Source of the DNA: CADEED01 sp020442965 | GTDB taxonomy: Bacteria > Pseudomonadota > Gammaproteobacteria > Steroidobacterales > Steroidobacteraceae | DNA: 64,000 bases | Direction of reading: 5' to 3' | Assembly (NCBI GenBank): GCA_041395525.1 | Contig: JAWLAH010000004.1 | Span: forward strand, 62,001 to 126,000 | Shown here: positions 48,073 through 56,524 of the stretch, piece by piece | Position numbering within the stretch: the first letter of the stretch is position 1 | How the letters are laid out: every line of letters begins with the position of its first letter | Position numbers and translations under genes: made by a program | Notes under the pieces: model-generated | The model's input: the letters and a program-made list of their open reading frames with translations, nothing else | What the model was told of the DNA's origin: nothing | Databases searched by the model: none

Positions 48073-49518
48073 TCAGAGCGTCCGCTCAAGAATCTCGAGT
48101 ACCGCACGGTCCGCGGACTCCATGGCTCCCTCCATACCACGCTCCAGACGCGCCGTATGTTCGCCGGCAAAGTGCATCCGGCCGTGGATCTGGCTGATCT
48201 GATTGGCGAAGGCCGTGATCTGACCCGGCGCCCAGGAAGCCCACGTACCACCCGTGTAACGCTCTTGCTGCCACGAGAATACCTTGATCGGTGTCAGGGC
48301 TTTGGCGGCTCGCGGGCGAATACGCTTCAGCACCGCCATGCTGCGCTCCACCAGAGCCGAGTGCGAGAGTTTGTCTGCCTCGAAGGCGGCGGCTCCCGAT
48401 ATCCAGATTGAAGCCGATTGCGTAGCACCAGCCGGGCCATACGGGAATGCTAACAATTGGCCAATCTCCGTATCGGACCAGATTGTTGGCGGCAGGCCGT
48501 CCTGCTCCCAATAGGCGTCATCGACGCGAAACAACACTTGCGTCGACGTGCTGTAGGTCAGGGTATCGATGCCGAGACGCTGCGCCCGCGGAGGTTCCGG
48601 CGTGATCTTGATATGTCGCAATGCCGTACACGGCACGCTCACCAGTACGCGTTCAGCCTCGAAGTCCCCATGCGCGGTCGCCGCCGTCACGCCTTTGCCA
48701 TGATCGTGGAGCGCAAAAACCGGGCAGGATGTCTCGACCGGTTCCTGCAACGCCTTCGCCATGGCTTCCGGCAGGCGCTGATTACCGCCTTTGATGTGAA
48801 AATAGACATCCCCCCGCTGCCGCTGATGCTTGGCCCAGGTGAGCAGTTGCAACAGATGCAGTGTGGAAACCGTGGTTGGCGATTGACCGTAAGCTTGGTT
48901 CAAGGCGACGCCCATGGCGATGCCGGCATCGGACAATCCCATCTGCTTCAGCGTCGTGGCGAGCGGCACGTCGTACTTCGTCGCTCCCTGCGTGAGCCAA
49001 TCGTCTAACTGTTCGAGTGGATTGGTAGTCGCGAGCATGGCGAGATCGAGGCTCCAGGGCGGCTGCGACCGAAACGCCTCTGGAAACGGGTTGCCGTCGA
49101 ACGTCGGCCAATCATTGAAGCGCACGTAGCGGTCTTTGAGATGAAACACCACGCGCTCTTGCAGCTCATCGGGCGGGTTCTCGAGCGGCTCGCGCGGACG
49201 CATGGGCTCGAGATCCAGGCCCAGGCGCTTGATAGTGTCCTGTACGCGTGCATACAGGCCGCCGATGACGCTGCCACCCGCCTCCGGTCCATTTGGCACA
49301 TCGTCGTGCGTGTAGAGGCGCCCGCCGATCCGGTTCCTCGCCTCCAGTACCTTCACCTTCAGACCCTGCGACTCGAGCTCGAGCGCGGTTCGCAGGCCAG
49401 AAATGCCGGCTCCCACGACTATGACGTCCCAACGTGGCGTACTGGCGCGCAGTCGTTTGCTCATCAAAGACAACGCGCCCAGGCCGCCGACCACCTGCCG
49501 TCGATTGACTGTACTCAC
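48073..49518 (-). CDS. Flavin-containing amine oxidase family protein with Tat-type signal
   Basis: FAD oxidase of about 481 residues. The start is GTG at 49518, behind GGAGG, which gives a twin-arginine-like N-terminus (VNRRQVVGGLGALSL). The dinucleotide site is DVIVVGAGISGLRTALELESQG with LEARNRIGGR, and the C-terminal flavin segment has GRMHFAGEHTARLERGMEGAMESA. Monoamine oxidase, amino acid oxidase or desaturase-like activities all occur in this family. It is the last gene of the six-gene operon with a nitrilase-like protein, two SnoaL-like proteins and two membrane proteins, so it may act on a nitrogenous substrate in the periplasm. Confidence 0.83.
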   Translation of the reverse strand: MSTVNRRQVVGGLGALSLMSKRLRASTPRWDVIVVGAGISGLRTALELESQGLKVKVLEARNRIGGRLYTHDDVPNGPEAGGSVIGGLYARVQDTIKRLGLDLEPMRPREPLENPPDELQERVVFHLKDRYVRFNDWPTFDGNPFPEAFRSQPPWSLDLAMLATTNPLEQLDDWLTQGATKYDVPLATTLKQMGLSDAGIAMGVALNQAYGQSPTTVSTLHLLQLLTWAKHQRQRGDVYFHIKGGNQRLPEAMAKALQEPVETSCPVFALHDHGKGVTAATAHGDFEAERVLVSVPCTALRHIKITPEPPRAQRLGIDTLTYSTSTQVLFRVDDAYWEQDGLPPTIWSDTEIGQLLAFPYGPAGATQSASIWISGAAAFEADKLSHSALVERSMAVLKRIRPRAAKALTPIKVFSWQQERYTGGTWASWAPGQITAFANQISQIHGRMHFAGEHTARLERGMEGAMESADRAVLEILERTL

Positions 49519-49565
49519 AACAATGCCTCCAGTTTGCCGCCCGCTAGTTGATTGCTCGACACAGG

Positions 49566-50600
49566 TCAAGACTCCGGTTCGATCACGCCGAGATCACGCA
49601 ACCGAACAATCACTGCTGCCTGCTGTGCCTTGAAGTGCTCTCGCGATGGCTCGACATCAGCCAGATTGTTAGCCGGATAGAAATCCTTGCGTGCGTAGGT
49701 ATCCGCGTAGAGCTCCATGCGCATGCGCGACAGGAAATTGTTCTGCTGTGCCTTGTTGCGTTCACGGCGCAATGCGCTGATATTGATGTCGGCGTAGGCG
49801 ACCGCGGATTCGCCCGGCCCGGCCTCCACCAACACGCGGCCATGAAAATCGATGATCTTCGACAGACCGTCGCAGGTCGCCTCGAGATACGGGATCTTGT
49901 CGATACCCGCCGTGTTAGCGGAAACGACATACGCCATATTTTCGATCGCCCGTGCCCGCTTGGCGATGTCCTTTGGTGTCAGCCCCATCATCAATGGCTC
50001 AGAGCTCGGGTGACACAGAACTTCAGCTCCGCGCAGCGCGAAACAGCGCACCAGTTCGGGGTAGAGGATTTCCTCCGACGCGATGACGGCCAAATTGCCG
50101 ATCGAAGTGCGGGCGACCGGGAAGATCGAATCACGCCCGTAGATCGCCAGATACCGATCCCAGTAGTCATGCGGCGTTGGCGAGAACATCGACGTCAGCC
50201 GACGATACGTTAGGACACGTTTGCCGGTCGGATCGAAGACGAAACAAGCCTGGAAAAAAATGCCCGGAAAGTGCGGATCCGTCTCGTACGCGTTACCGCA
50301 GAGATAAATTCCATTCTTGGCGGCCATTTGCGCAAGCGCCTGATACTCGGCGCCCTGCGGATCGAACGCAGCGCGCTTCGCCCATTCCGACACCGAGATA
50401 CCGAGTGGAAAGCCTGTAAACAGATACTCCGGCAGCACGACGAGCTTGACGTCCTCGCCAGTCATGATCCGCAGGCCATCCAGCGCCGGATCAAGACGCG
50501 CCAGATTCGCATTGATGATCTGCCGAGACTCGGTCACGCCGACCGCCCGATTGATCGGATAGCACTTGAGCTGCAGGGCGACCGCCCGGTATTGCAGCAT
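49566..50600 (-). CDS. Nitrilase-superfamily protein lacking the catalytic Cys and Lys
   Basis: Carbon-nitrogen hydrolase fold, 344 residues. The first catalytic Glu is present (E58 in VVLPEYLF). Where family members have Lys in a YRKxH motif, this protein has YRRLTSM (R134). Where they have Cys, it reads AVIASEEILYPEL (S175, eight residues from the conserved PE Glu, as the Cys should be). HPSSEP follows as usual. So the fold is intact but the Glu-Lys-Cys set is Glu-Arg-Ser. It could be a non-catalytic partner or a changed chemistry. It lies between the amine oxidase and SnoaL genes, only one base from the latter. Confidence 0.8.
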   Translation of the reverse strand: MLQYRAVALQLKCYPINRAVGVTESRQIINANLARLDPALDGLRIMTGEDVKLVVLPEYLFTGFPLGISVSEWAKRAAFDPQGAEYQALAQMAAKNGIYLCGNAYETDPHFPGIFFQACFVFDPTGKRVLTYRRLTSMFSPTPHDYWDRYLAIYGRDSIFPVARTSIGNLAVIASEEILYPELVRCFALRGAEVLCHPSSEPLMMGLTPKDIAKRARAIENMAYVVSANTAGIDKIPYLEATCDGLSKIIDFHGRVLVEAGPGESAVAYADINISALRRERNKAQQNNFLSRMRMELYADTYARKDFYPANNLADVEPSREHFKAQQAAVIVRLRDLGVIEPES

Positions 50601-50601
50601 G

Positions 50602-51090
50602 TTAGTTGCCAGGCTTCAATGACAACCCGTCGGGGCTCGGCGTATCGATATCGCGGTAGATTAGCCAAGCTCCATGGCTATCCTTGCGCAACACGATTAG
50701 ATAATAGCCCGGGTCCTCGACGCCCTTGCCGGGATCGACGGCCAGGAACTTGCCGGTCACGAACGCGGCGTCACCGAACACGCGCAGTTCCGACATCGAC
50801 GAATACAGCTTGCGGCCGGACTTCACCCCGTAATACTGGCGGTAGAAGTCGCGCACCCCCTTGTGGCCGACGAATTCAGCCTGATTGCGCGTCATGATGC
50901 GCATCTCGGGGTGGTAGACAGCTACCACCCCTGCAACATCGCCGGCATCCCGCGCCTTGCCCCACTCGGCGAACACCGCCAGTATTGCGTCGATTTCTTT
51001 CTGTGGCCCTTCGAATATGGTCTTTTCTGCCGCAAAGGCAGGCGCCACGAGACCGATGGCAAAAAGAGTGATGGCGATCATCAGGCGCAT
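50602..51090 (-). CDS. Exported SnoaL-like (NTF2-fold, DUF4440-type) protein
   Basis: Small protein of about 162 residues with a clear signal peptide (MRLMIAITLFAIGLVAPAFAA). The mature part has the NTF2-like pattern: EIDAILAVFAEWGKARDAGDVAGVVAVYHPE, GHKGVRDFYRQYY, and a final LIVLRKDSHGAWLIYRDI. Such proteins serve as polyketide cyclases, isomerases, or small-ligand binders. The frame runs upstream to 51234, but the ATG at 51090 gives the signal. It is next to a second, unexported SnoaL-like gene in the same operon. Confidence 0.75.
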   Translation of the reverse strand: MRLMIAITLFAIGLVAPAFAAEKTIFEGPQKEIDAILAVFAEWGKARDAGDVAGVVAVYHPEMRIMTRNQAEFVGHKGVRDFYRQYYGVKSGRKLYSSMSELRVFGDAAFVTGKFLAVDPGKGVEDPGYYLIVLRKDSHGAWLIYRDIDTPSPDGLSLKPGN

Positions 51091-51094
51091 TGGT

Positions 51095-51514
51095 TCAACT
51101 CCCGAAGTGAGGCTTGGTCGGTTCGACATCGGCCGATGGCTGGTCGAAGTCCATGAAAATTCGCCATTTGCCATCTTCGCAATGGCGCAGCACAACGATG
51201 AAACGACCAAACAGGTTCGTGGCCACCGAACCATCGCGCGGTGTCAGCGTGATCCAGGATCGCCCGTAAACGTAGCCCCAGTTCGCCTCGCGCTCCGCCC
51301 GATCAAACCGGACCGTGACTCGACGGTCATATTTCACGAGCGATGCCCGCAATAATTCCGCGATCGCCGCACCGCCGTTGACGGTCGCACGGCCTTGCAC
51401 GGCGACCACCGCGTCGGCCGTGTACAGGTCGATGACGCGCTCGGGATCGTCGCCTTCGTACGCTTCTACCCAGTCCTCGATGACTGTAATCAACTCACTG
51501 TCTAGCTTTGTCAT
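51095..51514 (-). CDS. SnoaL-like (NTF2-fold) protein
   Basis: Protein of about 139 residues, no signal. The NTF2-like fold shows in VIEDWVEAYEGDDPERVIDLYTADAVVAVQG, GGAAIAELLRASL, a central WGYVYGRSWITLTPRDG and FGRFIVVLRHCEDGKWRIFMDFDQPS. The start ATG at 51514 lies just after the stop of the membrane protein gene. Together with the neighbour at 50602 it forms a pair in which one member is exported. Function unknown. Confidence 0.75.
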   Translation of the reverse strand: MTKLDSELITVIEDWVEAYEGDDPERVIDLYTADAVVAVQGRATVNGGAAIAELLRASLVKYDRRVTVRFDRAEREANWGYVYGRSWITLTPRDGSVATNLFGRFIVVLRHCEDGKWRIFMDFDQPSADVEPTKPHFGS

Positions 51515-51527
51515 AGATCTCAACTGT

Positions 51528-52190
51528 TCAGTCTGGTTTCTGGACACTCAGGAACGCCACGGCTGCGATGAACACCCACAGCAACACCAGAATGGCGGTT
51601 GAGCGTACGTAGACATGGCGAATGACGGCGTTGGTCTCGGCGGTCGGGCCGTCGCGTTCCATGACGGTCCAGGTGCGAAAATGGCCGAGCAACGAAAGGC
51701 GTATGCCGACGCCGCAAGCCATGACACCTGCGAAGCACGCCAGTTTCCAGCGCAACCACCCCGGCATCGACCACGCGCTGCCAATCAGTCCCACGGCAAT
51801 TGCAACCAGTACGGCCATCAACACATAGCGCGACCCGCGGTCGAATGCTGAGAGCGACTTGCCCACTGACCGGGTAGAAAGCCTGTGCACGACCTCGACG
51901 AATCCCAGCCATAGCAGACCCACGACAGCCGCGACCGTCATCAAGGTCGTCCCGCCGGGAAGGTAGCCAAGATAGGCCGCGAGCATCGTGCCGAGACTCG
52001 CCTGCAAGACCAGCGCGTAGCGCACATGCTGATCCACGTGCATGACGTGGCCCATCAACCGCGTGCGGTCCGCCAGTGCCATTTCATCGTGGTAGCAAAC
52101 GTACCGGTACGTCGAGTTGATCACGAGCTCGGAACCGAGCCAGTATCCAAGCACCGCGATATGTGCGGCTAACAACCATTGATAAGCCAT
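51528..52190 (-). CDS. Six-helix membrane protein, paralogue of the next upstream gene (function unknown)
   Basis: Integral membrane protein of 220 residues with about six hydrophobic segments. It opens with LAAHIAVLGYWLGSELVINSTYRYV. The upstream gene (52213-52881) opens with VVLHVVLFAYWLGADFGVFTCSRYI, and both then have a charged segment followed by DxxxRxAxVL. The shared YWLG and helix-1 His suggest a common fold, perhaps heme-binding like CopD/DUF2269-type proteins, but that is a guess. It is probably expressed with the amine oxidase operon. Confidence 0.65.
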   Translation of the reverse strand: MAYQWLLAAHIAVLGYWLGSELVINSTYRYVCYHDEMALADRTRLMGHVMHVDQHVRYALVLQASLGTMLAAYLGYLPGGTTLMTVAAVVGLLWLGFVEVVHRLSTRSVGKSLSAFDRGSRYVLMAVLVAIAVGLIGSAWSMPGWLRWKLACFAGVMACGVGIRLSLLGHFRTWTVMERDGPTAETNAVIRHVYVRSTAILVLLWVFIAAVAFLSVQKPD

Positions 52191-52212
52191 AGCAGGCGAA
52201 TACCCTCAAGTC

Positions 52213-52881
52213 TCAAAACGGCTGCGCGATACCGAGCCACGCCATCGTGACGATCAGCGCCCAGAACACGAATGCTGCATATTTGGCGCGACGTCGGCCG
52301 TCGCTGAACAACGCATCGATATCCGGCCCACTCTCGCCCTTGCGCAGCCGAATGAAGCCCAGTCGCCAGCCGCGAATGCTGACGCGCAGATACAGCCCGA
52401 CCACCAACAGTGCAGCGTACACCAGCAGTTTGGTCGCGATCCACTTGGCAGTGAATGGTGCGCCGCGCAGCAGCGAGATCACGCCAAGCGCCACCAGTAT
52501 GATGATGAACGCTACTCGCCAGGACACATCTATCCGTTGCCAGAACGGCCCGGTCGGCTGCCGTGTTTTAAGGTACGCCAGCCAGACAACCGCGAGCCAG
52601 GCAAATCCGACTGACCACGCCACTACCAGCGTTGCGCTGGATACGTCGATTGAACCACGCATCGACGCCAACTGCAGGCCCACGAAGGGCAGCAGAACGA
52701 TGGCGGTACGCGGCAGAATATCAATCGCCAGCAGGGCCTCGAGGAACCGCTCGCGCTCGGCGAGCGGCAAATCAGGCCGCACGATATAGCGGGAGCATGT
52801 GAAAACGCCGAAATCGGCACCCAGCCAATAGGCGAACAAGACCACATGCAGGACGACTAACAGAAAATACGGTTCAAACAT
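52213..52881 (-). CDS. Six-helix membrane protein, first gene of the amine oxidase operon
   Basis: Membrane protein of 222 residues, with hydrophobic stretches from residue 5 (YFLLVVLHVVLFAYWLG) to the C-terminus (FVFWALIVTMAWLGI). It is a diverged paralogue of the gene 22 bases downstream, sharing YWLG at the end of helix 1 and the AERERFLEAL..D..PRTAIVLLP block. The start ATG at 52881 is opposite a LysR gene 129 bp away, which probably controls the operon. The frame extends to 53100 over the LysR gene but is not credible there. No function recognised. Confidence 0.65.
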   Translation of the reverse strand: MFEPYFLLVVLHVVLFAYWLGADFGVFTCSRYIVRPDLPLAERERFLEALLAIDILPRTAIVLLPFVGLQLASMRGSIDVSSATLVVAWSVGFAWLAVVWLAYLKTRQPTGPFWQRIDVSWRVAFIIILVALGVISLLRGAPFTAKWIATKLLVYAALLVVGLYLRVSIRGWRLGFIRLRKGESGPDIDALFSDGRRRAKYAAFVFWALIVTMAWLGIAQPF

Positions 52882-53010
52882 AGGATCGGACAGTCTTTGT
52901 CGGCCCCTCCAGGCGTGTGCCTGATCAGAGTGCCTAGGGAGGTGGCTGGGGTGAAACAACTTCCAGTTGCTGGCGGACAGCCGCTGGTTGCGGGCGCTAT
53001 CATTGCAAGA

Positions 53011-53943
53011 ATGCGACTGCAGCAACTGCGATATTTTTTGGCAGTGATCGACGAGGGTGGCTTCACACGTGCGGCTCAGCATCTCGGGCGGACACAGCAA
53101 GCCATCAGTAAAGCGCTCGGCTTGCTGGAGCAGGAGCTGGGGGTGCGATTGCTCGATCGCGAGGCGGGATCGCCTGGGCCAACGGTGTTTGGACGCGAGC
53201 TCGCGACTTTCGCGCGTCGCGTCCTGAGCGATGAGGCTGACCTAAAGAAGCGCCTGTCGGCCGTAGCAATGGCCAATACGGGCATCGTGCGGATCGGTGC
53301 GAGCCCAACCGTGGCCGGGTCGCTCATCGCTCCTGCGGTTGCCACGCTCGCTGCCCGGCATCCCGCGTTGGAGGTCAACGTTCTCGATGGTATCCAGCCA
53401 AAGTTGCTGCAGGGCCTGATCGATCGCAGCGCCGATGTGGCCGTTTACATCCGCACCGTCAACAAGGCCGACACTGACGCGCAGATTGTCAGCGAAATCC
53501 TGGCACATGAAGATTACCGGATCATCGCTGCGCCCGGTCATCCGCTCGCACAACGGGCCGGCTCGGTCAGCACCCGTGAGCTTGCCGCCGTGCCCTGGCT
53601 TCTGGGCTCCGACAGCGGGGATTTGCAAGCCGCCTGGCGCGAGGCTTTCGAGTCCGCTGGTCTGGCACCGCCATCGGCTCGAGTCCTAACAACCTCGGTC
53701 GAATTTGCACGCAGCTTGCTGCTGAACGGCACGCACATCATGATCATGCCGCTAGGGCTGGTCGCAGATGCTCTCGAGCGCGGCCAGCTGCTGGCGATCG
53801 ACGCACCGCAGTTCGCGTGGCAACGTCCCGTCATCATGAGTTATCGCGCGGAACCCGCGCCGACCCGGGCCGTGTTGGCCGCAATTCACGCCCTGCAGCT
53901 CGCGGCCGACGCGCTGTTGGCACCGGACGCCCATTCCTGCTAA
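53011..53943 (+). CDS. LysR-family transcriptional regulator
   Basis: Regulator of about 310 residues. The N-terminal helix-turn-helix is MRLQQLRYFLAVIDEGGFTRAAQHLGRTQQAISKAL (shown in parts: LRYFLAVIDEG, AAQHLGRTQQAIS). It ends in a periplasmic-binding-type effector domain with VRIGASPTVAGSLIAP, DVAVYIRTVN and IMIMPLGLVADAL. It is divergent from the six-gene operon at 48073-52881, the usual layout for a LysR activator of a catabolic operon. The intergenic region is about 129 bp; I do not see a convincing T-N11-A box. Confidence 0.88.
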   Translation: MRLQQLRYFLAVIDEGGFTRAAQHLGRTQQAISKALGLLEQELGVRLLDREAGSPGPTVFGRELATFARRVLSDEADLKKRLSAVAMANTGIVRIGASPTVAGSLIAPAVATLAARHPALEVNVLDGIQPKLLQGLIDRSADVAVYIRTVNKADTDAQIVSEILAHEDYRIIAAPGHPLAQRAGSVSTRELAAVPWLLGSDSGDLQAAWREAFESAGLAPPSARVLTTSVEFARSLLLNGTHIMIMPLGLVADALERGQLLAIDAPQFAWQRPVIMSYRAEPAPTRAVLAAIHALQLAADALLAPDAHSC

Positions 53944-54016
53944 CGTCGCGCCCCTCCCAACTGGACGACCTGTCGAAGTACCGCGCTGGTGCGGCTTGCG
54001 GCTGTGCGATAACGCG

Positions 54017-55618
54017 ATGCTTGCTACGTCAAATCTGTCTATCCAATTCGGCGCCAAACCGCTGTTCGAAGGCGTCACCGTCAAGTTCTCGGACGGGAAT
54101 CGCTATGGCTTGATCGGTGCCAATGGCTGCGGCAAATCCACGCTGATGAAGATCCTCGGCCGCGAGCTCGAGCAGAGTTCAGGCGAGGTGATGCTGCAGA
54201 ACGGCCTGCGCCTTGGGAAACTGAACCAGAACCAGTTCGCTTACGAGGACGAGCGGGTGCTCGATGTGGTGATGCAGGGCCACGTCGAGATGTGGCAGGC
54301 GATGCAACGACGTGACGCCATTTACGCCAATCCGGATTCAACCGAAAGCGACTACATGCGCGCTGCTGATCTGGAGGCAAAGTTTGCCGAATATGGCGGC
54401 TACAATGCCGAGGCGCGTGCGGGGAGTATTCTCGCCGGCGCGGGCATCGAGGAAGCACTGCATCACGGACCGATGCGCGAAGTGGCACCCGGCTGGAAGC
54501 TCCGGGTATTGCTTGCGCAGGCCTTGTTCTCGCGTCCCGATGTGCTGTTGCTCGACGAACCCACTAACAATCTGGATATCAACTCGATTCGCTGGCTCGA
54601 AGACGAGCTCAACGACTACGACGCGACCATGGTCATCATCAGTCACGATCGGCACTTTCTGAACCAGGTTTGCACGCACATTGCCGATCTCGACTTCGGC
54701 GAACTCAGAATCTATCCGGGAAACTACGACGATTTCATGCTCGCATCGACCCAGGCGCGCGAGCGTGTCGCTGCGGCGAATGCCAAAGCGAAGGACCGCG
54801 TCGCGGAACTGCAGGAATTCGTACGCCGCTTCTCCGCCAACGCGTCCAAGGCGCGTCAGGCCACGTCGCGCCGCAAGCAGATCGAGAAAATCAAGATCGA
54901 GGAGATGAAACCGTCCTCGCGCCAGAATCCGTACATTCGATTCGAACAGGCCAAGAAGCTCTATCGCTCTTGCGTCGCCATCGAGAAGTTAGGCTTCACC
55001 TACCCCTTGGCCGACGTGCCGGTACTCAACAATATCAATCTCGAGATCGAGGCGGGTGAACGCGTCGCAATCATTGGTGCGAACGGGATCGGCAAGACCA
55101 CCCTGCTACGCTGTTTGGCCGGCGAATTACAGCCGAGCAAGGGCTCGATCAAATGGGTCGAGAACGCGTCACTCGGCTACATGCCGCAGGACCCGCAGGC
55201 AGAGTTTGCGCAAAAGGTCAGCCTGTTCGATTGGATGAGCGAATGGCAGGTCCCGAGCAACGATCAGATCGTACGCGCAACGCTCGGACGGATGTTGTTC
55301 TCGGGCGATGAGACAAAAAAATCGGTGACCGTGCTATCGGGTGGTGAAAAAGGCCGCATGATCTACGGCAAGCTGACACTCACGCGCCCGAACGTCCTGC
55401 TGCTGGACGAGCCTACCAACCATATGGACATGGAGACGATCGAGTCGTTGCAGATCGCACTGGAAAAGTACCCGGGGACCCTGTTCTTCGTGTCCCATGA
55501 CCGCGAACTGGTGGGCGGCCTCGCAACTCGCATCCTCGAGCTGCAGCCTGGCGGCAAACTCGTCGATTACCGCGGCAACTACGACGACTATCTCAAGGCC
55601 CAAGGAATAGCGGCCTGA
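54017..55618 (+). CDS. ABC-F family ATP-binding protein (YbiT type)
   Basis: Soluble ABC-F protein of 533 residues that acts on ribosomes. Two ATPase domains: GANGCGKSTLMKIL and LLLDEPTNNLD; GANGIGKTTLLRCL and LLLDEPTNHMD, with LSGGEKGRM. The linker after domain 1 is charged (RRKQIEKIKIEEMK). The N-terminus, LATSNLSIQFGAKPLF, and the overall length match YbiT more than EttA or Uup. The frame starts at 53996 but ATG 54017 fits the family. Not linked to the LysR operon. Confidence 0.9.
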   Translation: MLATSNLSIQFGAKPLFEGVTVKFSDGNRYGLIGANGCGKSTLMKILGRELEQSSGEVMLQNGLRLGKLNQNQFAYEDERVLDVVMQGHVEMWQAMQRRDAIYANPDSTESDYMRAADLEAKFAEYGGYNAEARAGSILAGAGIEEALHHGPMREVAPGWKLRVLLAQALFSRPDVLLLDEPTNNLDINSIRWLEDELNDYDATMVIISHDRHFLNQVCTHIADLDFGELRIYPGNYDDFMLASTQARERVAAANAKAKDRVAELQEFVRRFSANASKARQATSRRKQIEKIKIEEMKPSSRQNPYIRFEQAKKLYRSCVAIEKLGFTYPLADVPVLNNINLEIEAGERVAIIGANGIGKTTLLRCLAGELQPSKGSIKWVENASLGYMPQDPQAEFAQKVSLFDWMSEWQVPSNDQIVRATLGRMLFSGDETKKSVTVLSGGEKGRMIYGKLTLTRPNVLLLDEPTNHMDMETIESLQIALEKYPGTLFFVSHDRELVGGLATRILELQPGGKLVDYRGNYDDYLKAQGIAA

Positions 55619-55675
55619 GGAGATCGTCATCGACGGCGTGCACGGGCGCGCCGGTCTCAGGCGATAGAACCGAGA

Positions 55676-56524
55676 TCAAGCCAGATTGATCTTGCCGAGA
55701 TAGAGGCTCTCTTCAGCGAGTTCGAAATCCGCCGCGCCAGTGTGCGTCGATCCTTTCTTGATGACCAACCGATAGCGACCGCTGTTGGGCACCAGCTTGT
55801 CGATCTTGAACTCGCCGAACATGTCGGTGGTCACTCGCGCGATCTCGGCACCATTGTGCTGCAGAGAAACCTCGGCATTCTCGGCGCACTCCTCGACACC
55901 TTGCACGATCATCACCACTGCACCGGACACGAAGCACTTGGTCATCAGGTGCAGGTTCTTGTAGTAAACCCGCGGCTTCGAGCCTAACTCGGGTTGCAAC
56001 ACTTCCAGACCTTCGTCCGCTTTGATCCGCTGCATCTCGGCATCTTCGACCTTCAGGGAACGGAACGCGACGGTCGGGCAACTCTGCTCCATACGCGGTT
56101 TGGTCCACCCGTTGTCGAGCAGATGCGCGTCGAAAATCCACGCTTGTGGCAACTGTCGCTCTTCATTCCAGTAAATTGCGCCATAAGGACAGGCGTCGAC
56201 GATCTGCCGCTGACCTTTCGCCTTCTCCGGATCGATGATCACGATGCCATCCTCGCGCTTGCGAATCGCCCCGTCCTTGGCGGCCTTCATGCACGGCGCA
56301 TCGTCGCAGTGATTGCACATCGTCGGCATGAAGTGCGCCTCGACCACAGGATAGGTGCCGCGTTCCTTCCTGACGATGTCGACCCAGTTGTGCCCGTGAG
56401 CGGGTTGTGGCGCCGCATAGCCGGGAAACTCGTTACCGATGTGCTCGTCCTTGGTAGCTAGAAAGCAGTTCCGACAGTTGTCGCAGCGAGCGATGTCGAC
56501 GATCAGATTCCATTTTGCGGCCAT
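55676..56524 (-). CDS. Fe-S subunit of a transhydroxylase-like molybdopterin enzyme
   Basis: Electron-transfer subunit of 282 residues. Residues 1-160 are ferredoxin-like with 3 + 3 + 1 + 1 Cys: ARCDNCRNC, MCNHCDDAPC, DACPYGAI and EQSCPTVA, enough for two 4Fe-4S clusters. GHNWVDIVRKERGTYP and WNEERQLPQ match the beta subunit of pyrogallol-phloroglucinol transhydroxylase. The C-terminal 80 residues (VQGVEECAENAEVSL, FGEFKIDKLVPNSGRYRLVIKKG) form the Ig/transthyretin-like tail seen in that enzyme. Two cysteine positions of that family seem to be lost. The ATG overlaps the large subunit stop by one base (TGATG). Confidence 0.85.
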   Translation of the reverse strand: MAAKWNLIVDIARCDNCRNCFLATKDEHIGNEFPGYAAPQPAHGHNWVDIVRKERGTYPVVEAHFMPTMCNHCDDAPCMKAAKDGAIRKREDGIVIIDPEKAKGQRQIVDACPYGAIYWNEERQLPQAWIFDAHLLDNGWTKPRMEQSCPTVAFRSLKVEDAEMQRIKADEGLEVLQPELGSKPRVYYKNLHLMTKCFVSGAVVMIVQGVEECAENAEVSLQHNGAEIARVTTDMFGEFKIDKLVPNSGRYRLVIKKGSTHTGAADFELAEESLYLGKINLA

